NCBI GenBank assembly: GCA_024404435.1
Contig: JAKSPW010000121.1
Location: 1-5,137 of the forward strand
Origin: Clostridia bacterium
GTDB lineage: Bacteria > Bacillota > Clostridia > Oscillospirales > CAG-272
Direction: 5' to 3'
DNA: 5,137 nucleotides
Under the pieces are notes generated by a model. It was not told the origin of the DNA. It saw only the letters and a list, made by a program, of their open reading frames with translations, and searched no databases. The translations under genes and the position numbers were made by a program. Below are positions 1-3,752 of this stretch, in pieces. Numbering within the stretch: position 1 is the stretch's first letter; each line of letters starts with the position of its first letter.

Positions 1-367
1 CGTCGATGTATTCTTCAAGCTCGCGCGCACAGATTTTTCCGTCGTGAGAGGGAAGAGCCAGCACCTTGTGGCGGGAGTACTCGATCGCACCCGCTTCGTG
101 GACGTTCACGTGACCGGTCGTCGCCGCGATAACGCCCTCGTATCTCTTCAAAAGGGACGAGATAACTATCTGATTTGTCTGCGTGCCGCCGGTGAGAAAA
201 TAAACGTCGGAGTCGGGAGAGGCACACGCCGCCTTGATCTTTTCGGCGGCGGAAGCCGAGTATTTATCGCCGCCGTAGCTGACGACGGTTTCAAGATTCG
301 TGTCCGCGAGGGCTTTCAGAACCTTCGGATGAGCACCCTCTGTATAATCGCTTTCAAATGAGAACAT
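1..367 (-). CDS. ltaE: Low-specificity L-threonine aldolase, N-terminal part (cut by window edge)
   Basis: This is a cytoplasmic PLP enzyme of fold type I that cleaves L-threonine or allo-threonine to glycine and acetaldehyde. The 122 visible residues match the beta-eliminating-lyase/threonine aldolase family. They begin MFSFESDYTEGAHPKVLKAL, carry a YGGDKYS segment near residue 31, the cofactor phosphate-binding turn GGTQTN at 60-65, and HVNVHEAGAIE at 86-96, which contains the histidine that stacks on the PLP ring. The Schiff-base lysine and the rest of the roughly 340-residue protein lie beyond the left edge. The start ATG (365-367) follows the ribosome site GGGGAG (376-381, minus strand) at a normal distance and matches the usual family start. 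A perfect-consensus promoter lies just upstream, so the gene is transcribed independently of the membrane-protein gene behind it. The family call is firm. Substrate stereopreference cannot be told. Confidence 0.92.
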   Translation of the reverse strand, partial: MFSFESDYTEGAHPKVLKALADTNLETVVSYGGDKYSASAAEKIKAACASPDSDVYFLTGGTQTNQIVISSLLKRYEGVIAATTGHVNVHEAGAIEYSRHKVLALPSHDGKICARELEEYID

Positions 368-400
368 AAAAAACACTCCCCACAATAAAATTCCACAATA

Positions 401-429
401 ATTATACGACGGAACGAATATTCTGTCAA
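401..429 (-). promoter_or_regulatory. Perfect-consensus SigA promoter for ltaE
   Basis: On the minus strand a TTGACA -35 (424-429) and a TATAAT -10 (401-406) are separated by exactly 17 bp. This predicts a start near 394 and a leader of about 27 nt carrying the GGGGAG ribosome site. The spacer contains the 8-bp palindrome GAATATTC (416-423), a possible operator half or chance. The -35 abuts the T-tract of the preceding terminator. Assignment is by motif match only. Confidence 0.85.
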
Positions 430-456
430 TAAAAAACGGCTGATTTTCAGCCGTTT
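430..456 (-). terminator. Rho-independent terminator of the sigma/membrane-protein operon
   Basis: Read on the minus strand, AAACGGCTGA (456-447) pairs with TCAGCCGTTT (443-434) around a 3-nt AAA loop. This gives a 10-bp stem with a 7-bp GC-containing core, and a run of six Ts (436-431) follows, the first three of them in the stem. The TGA stop codon of the membrane-protein gene (449-447) is the last part of the 5' arm, so the hairpin begins inside the coding sequence. The T-tract runs directly into the ltaE -35 box. Confidence 0.88.
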
Positions 457-1301
457 GACAATTTGTCGAGAATGTTCTTTACATTTTTTTCAAATTGTAC
501 TTTGTCGACGTACCGGAGTCTTGAAGCCACCCACTCGTCTTTTACGTCAAGTCCATCGAAAAGAAAACCGTTTCCGCCGTACGCGAGCCCGCGGTCACCC
601 TCCCACTTCCATACGGCGTAACCGTCATCAACTGCGACGGTCTTCCACTCGTACGAGCCGTTCTCGTATCCCGTATCCGTTTTTGTGAGAAACAGCACGT
701 ATTTTACTCCCTCGACTGCCGGATGATAAAGCTCTTCACTGCACACAAAAAGTCTGAAAGGAGTATCCGTGACGGTGATCTCACTGCCTGCGACAGATTC
801 GTCGCCGTACAGCACACGCTCGACCTCAAGTCCGAAAGAATTTGTGACAGTGCCGAAGAAGAAACGACCGTCATTCCGGTCGAACGCCGCGTCATCCCCG
901 TATTCGGAATGAGTCGACGTGACCGTGCCCTCGACTACGATGTCGATCTTTCTGTCGAAGATGTCGGGAACAATGGCGATATCTTTCGTATTCATGCCGC
1001 CGTCGTATGCCGCGCCTCCGGTCAGTATCTTTGACAGGTCGTCGACGGTGAAGCTGTACTTGTCTGCCTCCTGTACGGAGCCTTCTTCAAGATTCTGACT
1101 CGTTTCGGTCGTTCGACTCGTGTCGGGAGTCGGTGCTCCGGCTTTGTCCCGTCTGAGTCCGACGGCAAACAGAGCCGCGCAGACCGTCACGCTCACGAGA
1201 CAGGCGACGATAAACGTCCTTTTCAGTGTCACGCCGCGCGATTTTTTTCTTTCATCTCTGCGGCAGAGAAGCTCTCTTGTCGCTTCTTCATTTGTTTTCA
1301 T
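447..1301 (-). CDS. Single-pass membrane protein, probable anti-sigma/sensor partner of the ECF sigma factor
   Basis: This 284-residue protein has a short, charged, presumably cytoplasmic N-terminus (1-28, including CRRDERKKSR) and one hydrophobic span at about 29-49. A low-complexity Thr/Ser/Glu/Asp/Pro linker follows (about 52-80), then an extracytoplasmic domain of about 200 residues. The pattern IVVEGTVTST (121-130), LEVERVLYGDE (158-168), SEITVTDT (173-180) and GVKYVLFLTKTDTGY (198-212) resembles a beta-rich, OB-like secreted domain. That fold is my inference and I do not recognise a named family. The start overlaps the sigma-factor stop as ATGA and has a strong AAAGGAGG site, so the two are translationally coupled. 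Position, topology and the basic N-terminus suggest that it holds the sigma factor at the membrane until an outside signal arrives. No HxxxCxxC zinc anti-sigma motif is present. It could instead be a co-regulated envelope protein with no anti-sigma activity. Confidence 0.7.
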   Translation of the reverse strand: MKTNEEATRELLCRRDERKKSRGVTLKRTFIVACLVSVTVCAALFAVGLRRDKAGAPTPDTSRTTETSQNLEEGSVQEADKYSFTVDDLSKILTGGAAYDGGMNTKDIAIVPDIFDRKIDIVVEGTVTSTHSEYGDDAAFDRNDGRFFFGTVTNSFGLEVERVLYGDESVAGSEITVTDTPFRLFVCSEELYHPAVEGVKYVLFLTKTDTGYENGSYEWKTVAVDDGYAVWKWEGDRGLAYGGNGFLFDGLDVKDEWVASRLRYVDKVQFEKNVKNILDKLSNG

Positions 1302-1804
1302 AAATCCTCCTTTTCAAGCTCACGTTTCAGAGCCGCCTTTGCTCTGTAAACGAGCATTTCTATCTGCCGCTTCGACTTTTTCATCACGGCGGCGGCCTCC
1401 TCATTTGACATTTCCTCAAAATAAGTGAGGTGTAATACGTCGCGGTATTCCGCCTTCAGCCGTCCGAGCGCTTCGTGCAGGGCCTTTGCCTCCTCGCTTT
1501 TTATCATTTCTTCTTCAAGCGAGACCGTGTCCTCCGGCTCGGCAGACAGCTCCGTCATGCGGCGGGCTTTTCTCAGGTGATCGAGTGCCATGTTGCGCCC
1601 GACGGTGAAGAGCCACGTCTTGAAATGACTTTCGTCGCGGTCCGGCGGCTTCTTTACAATGAGCTTGAAGAAGGTGTCGTCCGCAAGCTCTTCGGCTGTG
1701 CAGACGAAGCGGTTGATGTAGAATATCAGAGGCGAACGGTACTCTCCGAGAAGCTCCGCGAGAGCCGAGTCGTCGCCGTCAAGATATTTTTGATAAGCGT
1801 TCAT
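1298..1804 (-). CDS. ECF-type RNA polymerase sigma factor (sigma-70 family)
   Basis: At 168 residues this is the usual size for a group IV (ECF) sigma factor, which directs RNA polymerase to a small regulon. Region 2 spans about 8-82: a core-binding segment TAEELADDTFFKLIVKKP (36-53), then FKTWLFTVGRNMALDHLRKARR (61-82), which covers the -10 recognition part. An acidic linker follows (about 83-103). Region 4 spans about 104-163, with the helix-turn-helix EEMSNEEAAAVMKKSKRQIE (130-149) and YRAKAALKREL after it. The chosen ATG (1802-1804) has a modest AAGGGA site (1811-1816) 6 nt upstream and begins where ECF family homology begins. The frame stays open far upstream, but the next in-frame ATG (1868-1870) lies inside the -10 box, so a longer form is unlikely. 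Its stop overlaps the start of the membrane-protein gene. Regulon and signal are unknown. Confidence 0.93.
   Translation of the reverse strand: MNAYQKYLDGDDSALAELLGEYRSPLIFYINRFVCTAEELADDTFFKLIVKKPPDRDESHFKTWLFTVGRNMALDHLRKARRMTELSAEPEDTVSLEEEMIKSEEAKALHEALGRLKAEYRDVLHLTYFEEMSNEEAAAVMKKSKRQIEMLVYRAKAALKRELEKEDL
1306..1313 (-). promoter_or_regulatory. Strong ribosome site for the membrane protein, inside the sigma-factor gene
   Basis: AAAGGAGG on the minus strand lies within the last codons of the sigma gene, 4 nt before the overlapping ATGA start. It matches the anti-Shine-Dalgarno sequence better than the sigma factor's own AAGGGA site. This suggests that the downstream partner is made at least as well as the sigma factor, as expected for an inhibitor. 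The ratio is inferred, not measured. Confidence 0.75.
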
Positions 1805-1820
1805 ATCAGGTCCCTTATTT

Positions 1821-1832
1821 TGAAGTACTTCA
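1821..1832. repeat. 12-bp perfect palindrome in the sigma-factor leader
   Basis: TGAAGTACTTCA is its own reverse complement. It lies in the predicted 5' untranslated leader of the sigma mRNA, about 17 nt upstream of the ATG and just before the ribosome site. It could be an operator. As RNA it could form only a small hairpin. About one such palindrome is expected by chance in a window of this size, so only its position makes it notable. Confidence 0.35.
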
Positions 1833-1868
1833 CCCGTTAAACGTATGAAAAGGAGATTTCTCACATCC

Positions 1869-1877
1869 ATTATACCA
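1869..1877 (-). promoter_or_regulatory. Extended -10 promoter for the sigma/membrane-protein operon
   Basis: On the minus strand TGGTATAAT (1877-1869) is a consensus -10 with the extended TGn motif. No good -35 sits at 16-18 bp. The nearest resemblance, TTGTCA (1894-1889), is only 14 bp away and overlaps the -35 of the divergent plus-strand promoter. The predicted start near 1862 gives a leader of about 58 nt. This looks like a housekeeping-sigma promoter, not an ECF autoregulatory one. Confidence 0.65.
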
Positions 1878-1887
1878 CATTTTTCAT

Positions 1888-1916
1888 TTGACAAGAGCCC
1901 GCATGGGGTATATAAT
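1888..1916 (+). promoter_or_regulatory. Perfect-consensus SigA promoter for the NUDIX gene
   Basis: TTGACA (1888-1893) and TATAAT (1911-1916) are separated by exactly 17 bp. Transcription should start near 1923, giving a leader of about 22 nt with an AAGGAA ribosome site (1935-1940). The -35 shares bases with the upstream region of the divergent sigma-factor promoter, so polymerase binding at one may hinder the other. Confidence 0.87.
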
Positions 1917-1945
1917 ATTAAAAATGACTGTTTTAAGGAACGAAT

Positions 1946-2482
1946 ATGGATTTTACCGAAAAAACAAAGGATTCGGAGCTGATATACGACGGTGTCGTGC
2001 TCCACGCATACCGCGACACGGTGGTGCTGCCGGACGGCGGCGAGTCCGTGAGAGAATACGTGCGTCATAACGGCGCGGTCTGCATAGTACCGCTGACCGA
2101 CGACGGACACGTCGTGCTTGAAAAGCAGTACCGCTACGCCGTCGGCAGGGAACTGACGGAGATCCCTGCGGGAAAGCTCGACTCTCCCGACGAAGAGCCT
2201 CTTGCGGCGGCAGTGCGCGAGCTGAAAGAGGAAACGGGAGCCACGGCGCGTGAGATGGAATATATAGGCGACTACTTCGGCTCTCCCGCGATAATGGGAG
2301 AAAAGATCTCGATGTTCGTCGCGCGCGGGCTTACCTTCGGCGAGAGAGATCTTGACGACGACGAGTTTCTCGACTTTTTCGAGATGCCCCTCGAAGAGGC
2401 AGTGGAAGCCGTCCTGAAAGGCGAGATCACCGACGGAAAAACGCAGGCTGGCATCCTGCGCGCCGCCATGATGAAAAAATGA
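1946..2482 (+). CDS. NUDIX hydrolase, NudF-like (probable ADP-ribose pyrophosphatase)
   Basis: The protein has 178 residues, the normal length for NudF-type ADP-ribose pyrophosphatases, which cut ADP-ribose to AMP and ribose 5-phosphate in the cytoplasm. The N-terminal part (about 10-70) has the subfamily pattern DTVVLPDGGESVREYVRHNG (24-43) and VVLEKQYRYAVGRELTEIPAG (56-76). The NUDIX box runs from G76 to A99 and includes the metal-binding core RELKEETGA (91-99). It has one extra residue between the leading glycine and the first glutamate of the textbook GX5E pattern, because GKLDSPDEEP is a slightly longer turn. FGSPAIMGEKISMFVARGL (111-129) fits the usual post-box segment. The start is supported by AAGGAA 5 nt upstream and by family length. 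No clear terminator follows, so some transcripts may run into ald. The exact substrate is inferred from the subfamily; another nucleoside diphosphate derivative is possible. Confidence 0.9.
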   Translation: MDFTEKTKDSELIYDGVVLHAYRDTVVLPDGGESVREYVRHNGAVCIVPLTDDGHVVLEKQYRYAVGRELTEIPAGKLDSPDEEPLAAAVRELKEETGATAREMEYIGDYFGSPAIMGEKISMFVARGLTFGERDLDDDEFLDFFEMPLEEAVEAVLKGEITDGKTQAGILRAAMMKK

Positions 2483-2502
2483 TTTTTTTTGGAAAAAAAC
2501 TA

Positions 2503-2531
2503 TTGAAAAACCGTCGTTTTTGTGGTACAAT
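2503..2531 (+). promoter_or_regulatory. SigA-type promoter for ald
   Basis: TTGAAA (2503-2508) and TACAAT (2526-2531) are separated by 17 bp, with TGG just before the -10 forming an extended motif. A/T tracts lie upstream at 2483-2499. The predicted start is near 2538, followed by the excellent ribosome site AAGGAGG (2546-2552), 8 nt before the ATG. The NUDIX stop codon is only about 20 bp upstream of the -35. Confidence 0.82.
2506..2521. repeat. Short inverted repeat across the ald -35/spacer
   Basis: AAAAAC (2506-2511) and GTTTTT (2516-2521) are perfect inverted copies around CGTC. They overlap the 3' half of the -35 and most of the spacer, where a repressor would block polymerase. The arms are low-complexity A/T tracts, so this may be chance. 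No known operator consensus is recognised. Confidence 0.35.
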
Positions 2532-2560
2532 AAAACAAATTTTTTAAGGAGGTAACTCAC

Positions 2561-3661
2561 ATGAAAGTCGGAACGACAAAAGAGCTTAAGAATCACGAAT
2601 ACAGAGTAGGTCTTACGCCTGATAACGTTATGGCGTACGTCACTCACGGTCACAAGGTATACGTTGAGGCTGGGGCGGGAGTCGGTGCCGGTTTCAGTGA
2701 CGAGGAATACACGGCAGCCGGTGCCACGATTCTTGCTACTCCGAAGGAAGTATTCGATACGTGCGACATGATCGTCAAGGTCAAGGAGCCCGAGGAATGC
2801 GAATACGGATATCTCAGAGAGGGACAGATCCTCTATACTTATCTTCACCTTGCGGCTAATAAGGCGCTTGCCGACAAGCTCATCGAAAAGGGCGTGAAGG
2901 CAGTCGCGTTCGAGACGATAAAAGACGGCATGGGCAACCTTCCGTGTCTCCGCCCGATGAGCCAGATCGCGGGCAGACTTTCCGTACAGGAAGGTGCCAA
3001 GTATATAGAGCAGAGCTTCGGCGGCAGAGGGATCCTTCTCGGCGGTGTCCCCGGAGTTGAAAGAGGCAAGATCGTCATCATCGGCGGCGGCGTCGCGGGA
3101 ACGTACGCGGCAAAGGCCGCAGTCGGTATCGACGCTCAGGTCACGCTTCTCGACATCAATCCCAACAGACTTGCATATCTCGAGGATATTTTCGGCGCGT
3201 CCGTCACGACGCTTTACTCGACCGAAGCCAACATCAGAAAGGCACTTTCGGAAGCTGACCTCGTGATCGGCTCCGTGCTGATCCCCGGCGGCTCGACACC
3301 GAAGCTCGTCAGACGCGAGCATCTGAAGCTCATGAAAAAAGGTGCTGTCATCGTTGACATCGCCATCGACCAGGGCGGATGCTGCGAATCCTCTCACACG
3401 ACGACGCACGACGACCCGATCTTCATCGAAGAGGGCATCGTTCACTACTGCGTCGGCAATATGCCGGGTGCCGTACCGCACACGTCGACTGTCGCACTTG
3501 CGAACACGACGATCAAATACGGCCTTTCGATCGCGGACAACGGCCTTGAAAAGGCAGTCGCACTCGACGCGGGTCTCCGCGACGGCGTCAACATTTACGA
3601 TCACAAGTGCGTGAACGCAAACGTCGCAAAGAGCCTCGGCTACACTCTCGAAACAATGTAA
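2561..3661 (+). CDS. ald: Alanine dehydrogenase
   Basis: This cytoplasmic enzyme interconverts L-alanine and NAD+ with pyruvate, ammonia and NADH, feeding alanine into central metabolism or assimilating ammonia. At 366 residues it matches the family length (about 370) and is complete. The key residues known from the family fall at the standard numbers. R15 and K75 (in IVKVKEP) bind pyruvate, H96 (in YLHLA) is catalytic, and the Rossmann loop GGGVAG is at 175-180. D198 (in LLDIN) contacts the cofactor ribose and fits NAD preference, D270 (in DIAIDQGG) is catalytic, and N300-M301 sit in GNMPGAVP. MKVGTTKE is the typical family start, and an ideal AAGGAGG lies 8 nt upstream. The gene has its own promoter and a strong terminator, so it forms a single-gene unit. 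PntA-like transhydrogenase subunits share the fold, but length and active-site residues point to Ald. Confidence 0.97.
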   Translation: MKVGTTKELKNHEYRVGLTPDNVMAYVTHGHKVYVEAGAGVGAGFSDEEYTAAGATILATPKEVFDTCDMIVKVKEPEECEYGYLREGQILYTYLHLAANKALADKLIEKGVKAVAFETIKDGMGNLPCLRPMSQIAGRLSVQEGAKYIEQSFGGRGILLGGVPGVERGKIVIIGGGVAGTYAAKAAVGIDAQVTLLDINPNRLAYLEDIFGASVTTLYSTEANIRKALSEADLVIGSVLIPGGSTPKLVRREHLKLMKKGAVIVDIAIDQGGCCESSHTTTHDDPIFIEEGIVHYCVGNMPGAVPHTSTVALANTTIKYGLSIADNGLEKAVALDAGLRDGVNIYDHKCVNANVAKSLGYTLETM

Positions 3662-3662
3662 T

Positions 3663-3688
3663 AAAAAAACTCCCTCGGGAGTTTTTTT
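3663..3688 (+). terminator. Rho-independent terminator of ald
   Basis: AAAAAAACTCCC (3663-3674) and GGGAGTTTTTTT (3677-3688) are perfect inverted 12-nt arms. In RNA the closing CTCG tetraloop gives a GC-rich core of about 5 bp followed by seven Us. Because the As mirror the Ts, it could also stop minus-strand transcripts. It starts right after the ald stop codon and runs into the promoter of the next gene. Confidence 0.93.
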
Positions 3689-3689
3689 A

Positions 3690-3718
3690 TTGACAAAACG
3701 TGAGCGATAGGTTAGAAT
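3690..3718 (+). promoter_or_regulatory. SigA-type promoter for the M32 carboxypeptidase
   Basis: TTGACA (3690-3695) begins one base after the ald terminator T-tract, and TAGAAT (3713-3718) follows 17 bp later. The predicted start near 3725 leaves a leader of about 28 nt with AGGAG (3740-3744), 8 nt before the ATG. A second TAGAAT at 3725-3730, preceded by TGT (an extended -10 form), could give an alternative start about 12 bp downstream. Confidence 0.8.
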
Positions 3719-3731
3719 AAATGTTAGAATA
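3711..3731 (+). repeat. Tandem 9-bp direct repeat covering two possible -10 boxes
   Basis: GTTAGAATA occurs at 3711-3719 and 3723-3731, a 12-bp period. Each copy contains a TAGAAT hexamer. It may provide two start sites or a small tandem binding site. It may also be an accidental duplication. Confidence 0.45.
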
Positions 3732-3752
3732 CAGGTAACAGGAGATGACGTC

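Noticed and set aside
44..361. A plus-strand open frame of about 100 codons opposite ltaE.
   Set aside because: It is antisense to a clear threonine aldolase N-terminus, with no ribosome site or recognisable domain.
447..1301. Zinc-binding anti-sigma (ZAS) domain in the membrane protein.
   Set aside because: The cytoplasmic part is only about 28 residues, with a single cysteine and no HxxxCxxC pattern.
1868..1870. Upstream in-frame ATG for the sigma factor, adding 22 residues.
   Set aside because: It overlaps the TATAAT -10 box, has no ribosome site, and would extend the protein beyond normal ECF homology.
1889..1894. TTGTCA as the -35 of the sigma-operon promoter.
   Set aside because: Its spacing to the -10 is only 14 bp, too short for a normal SigA promoter. 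The extended -10 motif is a better explanation.
1298..1945. ECF-type autoregulatory promoter (AAC-containing -35 with a CGTC-type -10) before the sigma gene.
   Set aside because: No suitably spaced pair was found. CGTC is very common throughout this sequence, so isolated matches carry no weight.
1938..1948. An 11-nt string, GGAACGAATAT, present both at 411-421 and at 1938-1948.
   Set aside because: A few such 11-nt coincidences are expected in a window of this size. The two copies sit in different contexts (promoter spacer versus start codon).
2442..2490. Terminator for the NUDIX gene: the CGCAGG/CCTGCG hairpin at 2442-2460 plus the T-run at 2483-2490.
   Set aside because: The hairpin lies inside the coding sequence and is more than 20 nt from the T-run. 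The A/T-only inverted repeat after the stop has no GC stem.
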